Origin: Bacteroidales bacterium UBA5349
GTDB taxonomy: Bacteria; Bacteroidota; Bacteroidia; Bacteroidales; Tenuifilaceae
Assembly (NCBI GenBank): GCA_002410065.1
Contig: DHQB01000026.1
Coordinates: 302,867 to 366,866 of the forward strand
DNA: 64,000 bases
Direction: 5' to 3'
Made by a program: the position numbers and the translations under genes. Numbering within the stretch: position 1 is the first letter of the stretch; each line of letters starts with the position of its first letter. The notes beneath the pieces were generated by a model. The model saw only the letters and a program-made list of their open reading frames with translations, had not been told where the DNA came from and searched no databases. This document shows positions 7,853 to 14,873 of the stretch, piece after piece.

Positions 7853-9022
7853 ATGAGAACACTCTATCAGAAATTTGAAACGCTTTTACAAAATACGTCA
7901 ACAGACTTTAAGCGATATTTATACGATAAAGTCTCGTGGGATGGCCGAATGACTGGGATTATAGGAGCACGTGGTGTTGGTAAAACAACTATGGTTTTGC
8001 AATACATAAAGGAAAACTTGGACAGCAAAAAGGCTTTATACGTTTCGGCTGACGATATGTATTTTGGTGAGAACAGGCTCTTTGATTTAGCTGATGATTT
8101 TTACAAAAATGCAGGAGAGTACCTGTTTATTGATGAAATACATAAATACCCCGACTGGTCTCAAGAACTAAAGAATATTTACGATTCATTCCCATCTTTA
8201 AAAATAGTTTTCACTGGCTCTTCAGTACTTGACATACTAAAAGGTTCAGCAGATTTAAGTCGCCGTGCTATAATCTACAAATTGCAGGGGCTATCATTTC
8301 GGGAATATTTAAAACTATTTCATAATTACGAAACCGATGTCTACTCACTGGAGCAGATAGTCAATAACGAAGTGAAACTAACGGATATTAAACATCCGCT
8401 ACCGTTGTTTAATGACTATTTAAAACGCGGATACTATCCTTTTGGACTTGAGAATGAACTAGATTTGCGTTTAGGGCAAATCATTGTACAAACATTGGAG
8501 ACAGATATTCCGCAATATGCCAATCTCAATGTAGGAACAAGCCGTAAATTAAAGCGATTGCTTTCAATTATCGCTGAAAGCGTGCCTTTTAAGCCAAATT
8601 TCTCAAAAATATCAGGGATGATTGAAGTAAGCCGAAATTCTTTAGACGATTACTTCTTATATATGGAAAAGGCTGGGCTTATTGGTCAGTTACGTAATGA
8701 AACAAGCGGTATTCGAGGATTAGGAAAGGTAGAAAAAGTTTATCTTGATAATACTAATATAATTTATAATTTGGTTGGAGATAAATCTAATATTGGAAAT
8801 ATCCGTGAAACTTTCTTTTTCAATCAAATGCGACTAAAAAACGAAGTAATATCCTCTGAAAAAGCTGATTTTATTATTGATAACTATACGTTTGAAGTTG
8901 GTGGAAAGAATAAACAACAAACCCAAATTGAGAAAGATGGAAAATCATTCTTAGTAAAAGATGATATTGAATTTGGGTATCTTAATGTAATACCACTGTG
9001 GTCTTTTGGATTAAATTACTAA
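7853..9022 (+). CDS. AAA-family ATPase with DUF4143 C-terminal domain
   Basis: 389 residues. Walker A GARGVGKTT (residues 38-46), Walker B YLFIDEIHK (about 90-98), sensor motif VFTGSSVLDIL, then the arginine-rich LSRRAIIYKLQGLSFREYL region and a C-terminal DUF4143-type domain ending in TFEVGGKNKQQTQIEKDGKS. This class (AAA_14 plus DUF4143) is widespread as single genes in Bacteroidota and archaea; the C-terminal part resembles a PD-(D/E)XK-like fold. The physiological role is not established. It stands alone between repeats in the accessory island. Confidence 0.85.
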   Translation: MRTLYQKFETLLQNTSTDFKRYLYDKVSWDGRMTGIIGARGVGKTTMVLQYIKENLDSKKALYVSADDMYFGENRLFDLADDFYKNAGEYLFIDEIHKYPDWSQELKNIYDSFPSLKIVFTGSSVLDILKGSADLSRRAIIYKLQGLSFREYLKLFHNYETDVYSLEQIVNNEVKLTDIKHPLPLFNDYLKRGYYPFGLENELDLRLGQIIVQTLETDIPQYANLNVGTSRKLKRLLSIIAESVPFKPNFSKISGMIEVSRNSLDDYFLYMEKAGLIGQLRNETSGIRGLGKVEKVYLDNTNIIYNLVGDKSNIGNIRETFFFNQMRLKNEVISSEKADFIIDNYTFEVGGKNKQQTQIEKDGKSFLVKDDIEFGYLNVIPLWSFGLNY

Positions 9023-9030
9023 ATACCCCC

Positions 9031-9057
9031 CGCTACCGCACGAGCCCCCTTGTGTGG
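9031..9057 (-). repeat. REP hairpin, left end of the deleted RAYT element
   Basis: CCGCACGAG (9036-9044) pairs with CTTGTGTGG (9049-9057), loop CCCC. On the minus strand the base of the stem reads GCGGTAGCGGGG, containing the GTAG tetranucleotide typical of REPs tied to RAYTs. Confidence 0.65.
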
Positions 9058-9077
9058 CTTTTGCGACAGCAAAAACT

Positions 9078-9176
9078 TTACCTAGCCACAATAACCCCTT
9101 TTAACAAGCCTTCCACCACAGCAAAGCTAACGAAGTAAACGCCAGCGGGGTTATGGAATTTGTAACTTCGGCTCAT
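9078..9176 (-). pseudogene. Internally deleted RAYT (32-codon in-frame remnant)
   Basis: Minus-strand ATG at 9176 to TAA at 9078-9080. The peptide joins the first 22 codons of a RAYT (MSRSYKFHNPAGVYFVSF, then AVVE) directly to its last ten (GLLKGVIVAR). Compare the intact gene at 12471-13025, which starts MSRNYKFHNPDGVYFVSF and ends GLLKGVILAR. Everything between, including the catalytic HUH and Tyr region, is gone without loss of frame. Hairpins at 9031 and 9206 flank it as in the full element. Confidence 0.8.
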
Positions 9177-9356
9177 GGAGTAAATATAGCAAATTTATTT
9201 GCTTGGTTACCACACGATGCAAGGGTGCGGTAACGGAGTAAATAATTTTTGGTTAACCCAATTTTATTCGTTTTGTAAGCGCACAAATAATTGTTTTGGC
9301 AAATGGCTTTGCGAATGCAAATTAACCGCACGGGTTGCAAATCCGAGCCAGCGAGG
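9170..9356 (+). repeat. Repeat family C copy 2 with REP hairpin and RAYT 5' end
   Basis: Begins at the RAYT start (GGCTCATGGAGTAAATATAG), continues with AAATTTATTTGCTTGG, a REP hairpin (GTTACCACAC 9206-9215 / GTGCGGTAAC 9225-9234), the family C blocks and a family A end (CCGCACGGGTTGCAAATCC). Almost the same 190 bases lie at 17445-17660 and 10334-10546. Confidence 0.8.
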
Positions 9357-9390
9357 AATGAAGAAAAAACAACTTTATCAATCAAACTGC

Positions 9391-9687
9391 TTATAATCCT
9401 AAAGATTCGGGATCCATCCTATTTCCCCTAAAGCTTGCTAATTCTACACATTCTCCACTGGAGCGATAATATAATGTAGTCTGTGGACTTATAACGCAAC
9501 GCCTTAGTTTCTTCATTTTATTCGAGTAAGGAAACAAATTGGGGTTTATCGATATTTGGTTAATTACTTCTTCAAAATGCAGATCAACTTTAGCTGCAAC
9601 TTCTAAACCAAAATTTTCAACAACATAGTCTAAAATTTCTTCATATTCAGCATAAGCCCTGGTTGAGTAACGAACTTGATATGACAT
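9391..9687 (-). CDS. RelE/ParE-superfamily toxin
   Basis: 98 residues: VRYSTRAYAEYEEILDYVVENFG (helical hairpin), INPNLFPYSNKMKKLRRCVI, TTLYYRSSGECVELASF and RGNRMDPESL at the end, which is the family's DxRxNPxxL-type end. Preceded three bases upstream by its antitoxin. Ribosome or gyrase target cannot be told. Confidence 0.8.
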   Translation of the reverse strand: MSYQVRYSTRAYAEYEEILDYVVENFGLEVAAKVDLHFEEVINQISINPNLFPYSNKMKKLRRCVISPQTTLYYRSSGECVELASFRGNRMDPESLGL

Positions 9688-9690
9688 TTT

Positions 9691-9942
9691 CTAAAAGTTA
9701 TATTTTTCTTTTATTTTGCCTCTAACCTGTGAACGGGTTAAAAAATCTCCTTTGTCAAGCTGTTCCAATCCTTCTTTGATTGCTTTTTTATCTTCTTCAT
9801 TAGCCATATCCCACCAATCAGTTGACTTCTCTGCTTGTTTTGAAAGAATGGTTCTTACCGCATTTAAAATGCTTTTATCATTTATTTTATCTATTAAATG
9901 ATGTAAGTCTGATTTTAACTCTAATACATTCATGATGTTCAT
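9691..9942 (-). CDS. Antitoxin of a RelE/ParE-type pair
   Basis: 83 residues, MNIMNVLELKSDLHHLIDK followed by INDKSILNAVRTILSKQ, then an acidic, tryptophan-containing middle (STDWWDMANEEDKKAI) and a basic tail. The N-terminal half resembles the antitoxin at 6685. A second ATG in frame at 9933 is equally possible as the start. Confidence 0.75.
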   Translation of the reverse strand: MNIMNVLELKSDLHHLIDKINDKSILNAVRTILSKQAEKSTDWWDMANEEDKKAIKEGLEQLDKGDFLTRSQVRGKIKEKYNF

Positions 9943-10001
9943 AGTTTTATCTCCTACAAATTTAACGTTTTTTATACACTTTTAGTTCTGTTTTAAGGGT
10001 T

Positions 10002-10031
10002 AAACTTCTCCGTCAGTTGACGGAGAAGTTT
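10002..10031. repeat. 30-bp palindrome with 14-bp perfect arms
   Basis: AAACTTCTCCGTCA (10002-10015) and TGACGGAGAAGTTT (10018-10031) with a two-base centre. It spans the stop codon of the recombinase remnant (10013-10015). It is not followed by a T-run in either direction. It may be a terminator-like hairpin or a recombination site left by the recombinase. Confidence 0.6.
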
Positions 10032-10189
10032 CCCAAAGGATGATATTTCTCTAATTCTTTCTGTAAATCTTCTAAATTATCTGTACTGTACCTTTCTATA
10101 CTGCTTACATACCGATGCCCTGCCATGTATTGAACTTCCCGTAAATTATAATGGTTTAGCCAGCTGGTGATTCTTACGAGTAAATACAT
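10013..10189 (-). pseudogene. C-terminal remnant of a tyrosine recombinase (XerC/D-like)
   Basis: 58 codons on the minus strand, from an ATG at 10189 (stop just upstream) to TGA at 10013-10015. The peptide contains YNLREVQYMAGHRYVSSIERY and LEDLQKELEKYHPLG, which is the end of a Bacteroidota integrase: the GHR box and the Tyr nucleophile in SIERY are both present, but the first three quarters of the protein are missing. It marks past integrase activity in the island. Confidence 0.75.
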
Positions 10190-10333
10190 CTAACCAACCC
10201 ACTACTGTCAGCGTTACAAAGTATGCTTTGTCTTTATCATATATTTTATATTTCTCTGACTTTTTGTTCTTTACTCTTTTGCTACTGTTTTTTTCATTTG
10301 TTTGTTGCACGCGTTACAAACGCGCGCTAGCTG
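10190..10333. other. AT-rich stretch, no gene seen
   Basis: Contains a short ACAAAG/CTTTGT hairpin near 10216-10231 and a degenerate family A-like palindrome (GCACGCGTTACAAACGCGC at 10307-10325). Nothing else can be supported. Confidence 0.4.
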
Positions 10334-10546
10334 GGCTCATGGAGTAAATATAGGAAATTTATTTGCTTGGTTACCACACGATACAAGCATGCGGGAGCGG
10401 GGTAAATATTTTTTGGCTAACCCAATTATAATTCGTTTTGTAAGCGCACGAATAATTATTTTGGCAAATGGCTTTGCCAATGCAAATTAACCGCACGGAT
10501 TAACTACGCTGAGCTCTCTGCAGTCGGTTGCAAATCTGCGCGAGCT
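10334..10546 (+). repeat. Repeat family C copy 3 with decayed REP hairpin and family A end
   Basis: GGCTCATGGAGTAAATATAG, TTTATTTGCTTGGTTACC, a decayed REP (CACACGATACAAGCATGCGG), the family C blocks, then CCGCACGGATTAACTACGC and the family A end GTTGCAAATCTGCGCGAGC. Any open frame through it is a by-product of the repeat. Confidence 0.78.
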
Positions 10547-10599
10547 CGATTTTGCCTGATTTGCGAAGTTAATTTTTTTTCCTTTGCAGGCAATATCCG

Positions 10600-10684
10600 T
10601 AGGCACAGCCTACTTATAATAGCCCGACGGCGGCGCAGCCGAACGTTGTTCCAATTAAGTAGGCTTGGCTTAATGGAGGACTTC
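10600..10684 (+). repeat. Repeat family B copy 3
   Basis: GGCACAGCCTACTTATAATAG, CCCGACGGCGGCGCAGCC, GAACGTTGTTCCAATTAAG, TAGGCTTGGCTTAATGG. Same block order as the copies at 13928 and 14758. Confidence 0.65.
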
Positions 10685-10707
10685 GCCGAGCGAAGGAAAA
10701 GAAAATG

Positions 10708-11382
10708 CTAATTCACCCCCAGCAATTTCTCAAATACCGCAACGGCCTGCTTAATGTAGGGATGATGGGAATCTTTGTGCTTTTCAACTAGATACTCAGC
10801 AATACGTTTATTAATGAATGCTTTTGGCGGATAATTTATTCTTACATCATATATTCTATCATATATCCAATCTTCAAAATATGATTTTGAAATTCTGTTG
10901 CTTTCAATGGATGAAAACTCTTTATCAGAAAATAAAATAAGAGTGAGCATAAAGGAATAATCAACATCTTCTCCATCAACTATAGATTTATTATAAAACT
11001 CATAATAATTATCGTAAGTTACTGGTTCAATCTTTGGTATTGAGTTCTTTAAGAAATGATAGCAACTTCGCGGAATTTCTCCTTCTAAGTATTTTTTTTC
11101 AAGTTGAGAAGTAAAAAACAAATCTGAATGGTAATAATAGAATTGTCTTTCTTTGCTGTTTTTCCATTCGTTCATAATGAGCATCCAGGTTTCTTTTATT
11201 GTTGAATCTGCTTCAAGAGCGTAGCAAAACTCATCAAGTGCAAATGCCAATTCAATGGGGCTATAAGTTGCCAAGCCTCTATATTGAACTTGTTTTAAAA
11301 ACTCCTCTTTATGAGGAGAGTAACCAAAAGCATTGCTAAGTATTGCTATAGTTATCAATGTTGTTGTTAGTATAGTCTTCAT
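10708..11382 (-). CDS. Secreted hypothetical protein, likely immunity partner of the 11385-12434 cassette
   Basis: 224 residues with a clear Sec signal peptide (hydrophobic TTTLITIAILSNAFG, cleavage near residue 20) and a mixed helical body with no motif I recognise (for example SYFEDWIYDRIYDVRINYPP). It starts two bases after the stop of the toxin-like cassette, a typical effector-immunity layout. A periplasmic location fits an immunity protein against an effector acting on the cell wall. Function is inferred from context only. Confidence 0.6.
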   Translation of the reverse strand: MKTILTTTLITIAILSNAFGYSPHKEEFLKQVQYRGLATYSPIELAFALDEFCYALEADSTIKETWMLIMNEWKNSKERQFYYYHSDLFFTSQLEKKYLEGEIPRSCYHFLKNSIPKIEPVTYDNYYEFYNKSIVDGEDVDYSFMLTLILFSDKEFSSIESNRISKSYFEDWIYDRIYDVRINYPPKAFINKRIAEYLVEKHKDSHHPYIKQAVAVFEKLLGVN

Positions 11383-11384
11383 AA

Positions 11385-12434
11385 TTATTGTTTTTGAATT
11401 ATTATTATTTTTTCAACTTCAGTTAATTCGTATTGTTGCTTAATTTTTAGTTCGCGTTGCTTAACATAGTTTACAATCTCTATACAAAAATCTTCAGATT
11501 GAACAGCACTATTTGCTCTATTACCTTCTGTATCATTAATTGGATTATTTGGGACTGCTATGATACAACCGTGTGACCAGCCTTTTGCCCAAGTTCCTCG
11601 GTGAATAAGTATTGAACTTCTTGGACTTGTATCCTCACTATCTAATCGTAATGATTTATTTATATGACTACTATTTTTAGACGAAGTTGTAACACTAAAA
11701 TTAAAATTACCTTCGATAATACTATGACAATTATTCTCACTTGTTAGAGGTGTGTCATCAGGACAATCAGTATTACATTGGTTATTAGTTCCTCTGGGTA
11801 GTTCAAGTGTATATCCTTTAATTACTCCGTAGTCAATCTCAATTGTACCAACTGTTCTTTCATTTTCAAGGTGTGTGCGAACTATGCGTATTATTATCCT
11901 ATTGTCGCCAAATAAGTATCTTTCAAATTCATCTGCTTGATCCTCTGGCACTGCAATCTCTACCCCTTCAACGTCTCTTTTCGAATATTTCCATTTATAA
12001 GTTCGGTATTCTTTACTGTTTACATAGTGAATTTTACGTTTATAGGTACTTTTAGTGTAAGATAGTGAGGCAATACTATTATTCACTGTATCAGGGTGGA
12101 CCTTATACAAATATATGCAAATATTAAAAGTTTTGTTGTTGCTTAGTTTTAGATTATGTCTTATAACTGGACCAAGTTGACTCGGATATAGGCTGGAACT
12201 CTTATAAAACCTGCTAAAATTGAATTTTTCATTTTTCAATGCAGCTTGTCTTAGATCTTGAATAAAGTTTAGTGCATCAAAATTAACACTCGCCCCCTCC
12301 TCCTCATCCTCCCACACAAACCACCCGCCCTCTGGGTTATGGATAAAGTCCCACTGGTACTTGAATAATTCAGTTCCAGTTGAATAATCCATTAGGTTTT
12401 GGGTGCTGCCCTTTTTAAGCCCCCGCTGCCGCAC
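11385..12434 (-). CDS. Orphan polymorphic-toxin cassette with DUF5675-like C-terminal domain (5' truncated)
   Basis: Up to 349 codons; the only start is a GTG (12434) lying inside a REP hairpin, so the native 5' end is missing. Residues 6-50 repeat the shared pre-toxin end (NLMDYSTGTELFKYQWDF, IHNPEGGWFVWEDEEEGAS). The C-terminal half has VGTIEIDYGVIKGYTLELP and ILIHRGTWAKGWSHGCIIA, which resemble DUF5675 / L,D-transpeptidase-like folds with a conserved His and SHGC Cys. That points to the cell wall as a target (inference). The second half of the metzincin motif is kept but HELGH is absent, so this copy cannot be a peptidase. Confidence 0.6.
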   Translation of the reverse strand: MRQRGLKKGSTQNLMDYSTGTELFKYQWDFIHNPEGGWFVWEDEEEGASVNFDALNFIQDLRQAALKNEKFNFSRFYKSSSLYPSQLGPVIRHNLKLSNNKTFNICIYLYKVHPDTVNNSIASLSYTKSTYKRKIHYVNSKEYRTYKWKYSKRDVEGVEIAVPEDQADEFERYLFGDNRIIIRIVRTHLENERTVGTIEIDYGVIKGYTLELPRGTNNQCNTDCPDDTPLTSENNCHSIIEGNFNFSVTTSSKNSSHINKSLRLDSEDTSPRSSILIHRGTWAKGWSHGCIIAVPNNPINDTEGNRANSAVQSEDFCIEIVNYVKQRELKIKQQYELTEVEKIIIIQKQ

Positions 12435-12451
12435 GAGACTCCTCGTGTGGC
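12421..12451 (-). repeat. REP hairpin at the 3' side of the intact RAYT
   Basis: GCCGCACGAG (12428-12437) pairs with CTCGTGTGGC (12442-12451), loop of four, one G-T pair. Minus-strand foot reads GCGGCAGCGGGG. It is inverted relative to the REP at 13055, so the two hairpins bracket the transposase gene. Confidence 0.75.
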
Positions 12452-12470
12452 TTTTGCGACAGCAAAAATA

Positions 12471-13025
12471 TTACCTAGCCAAAATAACTCCTTTCAATAG
12501 GCCCTGTTCTCCAGCATAATCCCTTGCGCTGCTGTATACGTAATCCTGTGGAAAGTAAACCAAACCTTCCTCTACAGGGTTATTGTGAATATAGCTAATC
12601 TTTTCAAAGATCACCTTATTGCTCCAGAGTTCAATGGGTTTATTATTATGTTGCCAAAACTGATAATCTTTCACATTTGACGATTCCGCACCAGCCTTCT
12701 TAAACCTCTCAAGCAGCCATTCCTTGCGGCTTTCCCTTGGGTTTTCTTTAATTGCATTCACCACGGTTTTGCTGGTGAACCGTTTAAAGTCGCCCAGAAG
12801 CAACTCGGGTTTTTGCTCGTTTATGCTCCTAAATACTAAATGCATATGGTTGGTCATTATGCACCAAGCAAAAATCTCCATGCCTTTTTCCCGTTGGCAA
12901 TATTCAAGGCTCTCGATTAGTATATCCTTATAATCATTGCGGGTGAAAACATCTATCCATTCCACCACGGCAAAACTAACGAAGTAAACCCCATCGGGAT
13001 TATGGAATTTGTAGTTTCTGCTCAT
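12471..13025 (-). mobile_element. REP-associated tyrosine transposase (RAYT, Y1/TnpA_REP family)
   Basis: 184 residues, apparently intact. MSRNYKFHNPDGVYFVSFAV opens the Y1 transposase domain; WCIMTNHMHLVFRS carries the HUH motif (His-Met-His), and YQFWQHNNKPIELWS with SYIHNNPVEEGLV is the characteristic RAYT C-terminal signature. The single-strand nuclease Tyr should lie in the helix after FKRFTSKTVVNAI. RAYTs cut and join REP hairpins as single strands. REP hairpins lie on both sides (12428-12451 and 13055-13079). Confidence 0.9.
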
Positions 13026-13053
13026 GGAGTAAATTTAGTAACTTTTTGCTTCG

Positions 13054-13779
13054 TTACCACACGATAGAATCGTGCGGTAGCGGTGTAATTTTAGGATTAG
13101 GTAGAGGATCTCCCAAGATTGTACCATCCGTTAAGAATGGTCCAAACATATATTTTTCTAGTTTTTCGGCATTTCCTCCATCAACCATAACAAATAAATC
13201 AGGTTCTCCTATTGTAGTAGAAAATTCAAATGCAACAGAATCTGGAACGATGAAAGGAACCTCAATATACTCGCTTTTGTTTACATATTCAGACGGAATC
13301 GTATTTGCTGATGTGCTTTTAAATAAACGAATGTGATATGTATTTCCATTACCTAATAAAACTTCTTCTGAATCGTAATATCCATTATACTGGAACTTAA
13401 TATTATCTTGCTTATTCATGTTAGCATCTCTCACACTTTCAATAAACGTCTTAATAATTTCTATTGTATCAACTAATACCATCGCCCCCTCCCCCTCATC
13501 CTCAAACACAAACCATCCGCCCTCTGGGTTATGGATAAGGTCCCACTGGTACTTAAATAATTCATTTCCAGTTGAATAATCCATGAGATTCAGGGTGCTG
13601 CCCTCATCAAGTATAATGGGGTTATGCGGGCTAAAGGTGTGGCGTAGGTTAAACTTGCCATGGCCCAGCTCATGCGCCGCATCGCGGGTGGTGGCCTGCG
13701 GGGTTAGGAAACCGTAACTGCTCCTGAGGGGCATGTAGCCGCGTGTGGTGGGGTTGTGATATTTATAGCCTAGGCTCAT
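13054..13779 (-). CDS. Orphan pre-toxin (metzincin-like) cassette, 3' end lost in REP DNA
   Basis: 241 codons from ATG 13779. The first residues MSLGYKYHNPTT copy the start of a RAYT (MSRNYKFHNP), and so does the 5' flank. Then GYMPLRSSYGFLTPQATT, the zinc motif HELGHGKFNLRH, and the Met-turn-like NLMDYSTGNELFKYQWDL. After IHNPEGGWFVFEDEGEGA the sequence becomes unique (about 130 residues) and ends PLPHDSIVW, which is translated REP hairpin, so the true C-terminus has been cut off at the RAYT element. Probably silent or non-functional. Confidence 0.6.
   Translation of the reverse strand: MSLGYKYHNPTTRGYMPLRSSYGFLTPQATTRDAAHELGHGKFNLRHTFSPHNPIILDEGSTLNLMDYSTGNELFKYQWDLIHNPEGGWFVFEDEGEGAMVLVDTIEIIKTFIESVRDANMNKQDNIKFQYNGYYDSEEVLLGNGNTYHIRLFKSTSANTIPSEYVNKSEYIEVPFIVPDSVAFEFSTTIGEPDLFVMVDGGNAEKLEKYMFGPFLTDGTILGDPLPNPKITPLPHDSIVW
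13055..13079 (-). repeat. REP hairpin at the 5' side of the intact RAYT
   Basis: TACCACACGAT (13055-13065), loop AGA, ATCGTGCGGTA (13069-13079); ten of eleven positions pair, the odd one being G-T on the minus strand. The foot GCGGTAGCGG (13075-13084) contains GTAG. Confidence 0.75.
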
Positions 13780-13890
13780 GGAGTAAATATAGGAAATTTA
13801 TTTGCTTGGTTAGGGTTTTCTTTGCTTGGTTACCACACAACGGAAACCAAGCGTTTTGTGTGAGCTAGGCGGAGCCAATGGTGGGGTAGC
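13777..13890 (+). repeat. Decayed RAYT 5' flank and REP hairpin
   Basis: CATGGAGTAAATATAGGAAA, TTTATTTGCTTGGTTA, a partial duplication of TTTGCTTGGTTA, then ACCACACAACG pairing with CGTTTTGTGTG, and GGGGTAGCGGGGG. It is the upstream flank of the cassette at 13054-13779. Confidence 0.6.
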
Positions 13891-13927
13891 GGGGGACACG
13901 GGCTAAAGCCTCGTAATGGTGCATGTT

Positions 13928-14012
13928 CCGCAGGCACAGCCTGCAAGAATAGCCCGACGGCGGCGCAGCCGACCGCCGAACATTGTTTCAATCAGGCAGC
14001 CTAGGGCAAACG
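13928..14012 (+). repeat. Repeat family B copy 4
   Basis: GCAGGCACAGCCTGCAAGAA, TAGCCCGACGGCGGCGCAGC, CGACCGCCGAACATTG, TTTCAATCAGGCAGCCTAGG. The copy at 14758 is its closest relative. Confidence 0.7.
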
Positions 14013-14025
14013 GGGGCCGCTAAGG

Positions 14026-14340
14026 TTATTCAGCGATTCTCTCTAACTTATTTGGGTTTTGTCTACAGTCAAATACTGAAATTATCCTTATCAGGTTCTC
14101 GTTAAAACGATAAATGATTTTATAGTTGTTCTTTACAAGAAATCTATATTCATAAGGCCTCGCTGAAAGGAGGGGTTCTTTAACGCCAATTAATGGATTT
14201 GATTCAAGAATAATCGTTTCCTCCACTAACGTTTTAACTAATTCCTTTGCAATTCTAGGGCTTGCTTTAAGTTTATGGTAATCATAAATGTCTTCGAGTT
14301 GAGATAGGGCAGAATCTGTCCAAAGAACCCTTATTTCCAT
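14026..14340 (-). CDS. RelE/ParE-superfamily toxin
   Basis: 104 residues. RVLWTDSALSQLEDIYDYHK is the N-terminal helix pair; ESNPLIGVKEPLLSARPYEY, RFLVKNNYKIIYRFNENLIR and IISVFDCRQNPNKL complete the ParE/RelE pattern (end motif DxRQNP). It overlaps the antitoxin stop by 10 bases. Confidence 0.85.
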   Translation of the reverse strand: MEIRVLWTDSALSQLEDIYDYHKLKASPRIAKELVKTLVEETIILESNPLIGVKEPLLSARPYEYRFLVKNNYKIIYRFNENLIRIISVFDCRQNPNKLERIAE

Positions 14341-14573
14341 TTCTCAACTTTTTTTTGAAGCTCTCGAGCATCAATCACACGACCACTCTCGGCATCATCT
14401 TCTGCTTTTTCTATCATCTGATTGAATTCGTTCATTGACATTGGTTTAACTTCCTTGTCCACCTTTTTCATCCGCTCAGCTCTTAAAAACTTTTCTAATT
14501 TGTCAACAAGTTCCTCGTCAGAGATTCTAAGGAATTCCTGCACAAAATTCAATTTTCTTGCACCAATATCCAT
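14331..14573 (-). CDS. Antitoxin of the ParE/RelE-type pair
   Basis: 80 residues from the ATG at 14573: MDIGARKLNFVQEFLRI, then SDEELVDKLEKFLRAERMKK, MSMNEFNQMIEKAEDDAESG and the C-terminal DARELQKKVEKWK. This helix-rich acidic layout is common in Bacteroidota ParD-like antitoxins. An open frame extends upstream to 14831, but that part is translated repeat DNA, rich in Arg and without homology, so the inner start is preferred. Confidence 0.8.
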   Translation of the reverse strand: MDIGARKLNFVQEFLRISDEELVDKLEKFLRAERMKKVDKEVKPMSMNEFNQMIEKAEDDAESGRVIDARELQKKVEKWK

Positions 14574-14661
14574 TTCAGTACATTTTTTACAAAGATAAGG
14601 AATTGCAGAACCAAAGTAAAGGCCTCTCAACTTTTTGTCAAGCTCCAGTTCCCCCCTTCGG

Positions 14662-14678
14662 CTGAGGCTGCGCCTCAG
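14662..14678. repeat. Small perfect hairpin CTGAGGC / GCCTCAG
   Basis: Seven paired bases and a TGC loop, in repeat-rich DNA upstream of the antitoxin. No T-run follows. Confidence 0.4.
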
Positions 14679-14757
14679 TCGTACTATCTGTTCGGGTTGT
14701 ACCCGGTAAATATAGCTAAAGTTTAAATTAATGGCGGGGCATTTTAACAGGAGAAGA

Positions 14758-14858
14758 TGCAGGCGCAGCCTGCAAATGATAGACCGACGGCGGTGCAACC
14801 GCCGCCGAACAGGAACCGAACATTGTTTCAATCGGATAGCCTAGGGCGAACGGGGGGA
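14758..14858 (+). repeat. Repeat family B copy 5
   Basis: TGCAGGCGCAGCCTGCAAAT, GATAGACCGACGGCGGTGC, AACCGCCGCCGAACAGGAAC, CGAACATTGTTTCAATCGG, ATAGCCTAGGGCGAACGGGG. The inner GGCGGTGCAACCGCC can form a hairpin. Confidence 0.7.
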
Positions 14859-14873
14859 TTTGAAAAAGCAAAT

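Noticed and set aside
9199..9396. 65-codon plus-strand open frame
   Set aside because: Also repeat DNA; a related reading appears at 17474 only because the repeat is copied.
10302..10490. 62-codon plus-strand open frame
   Set aside because: It lies fully inside repeat family C copy 3 and changes frame in other copies.
14574..14831. Long 5' extension of the antitoxin frame
   Set aside because: It is translated repeat DNA (Arg-rich, no family match), and a good ATG with a family-like start lies at 14573.
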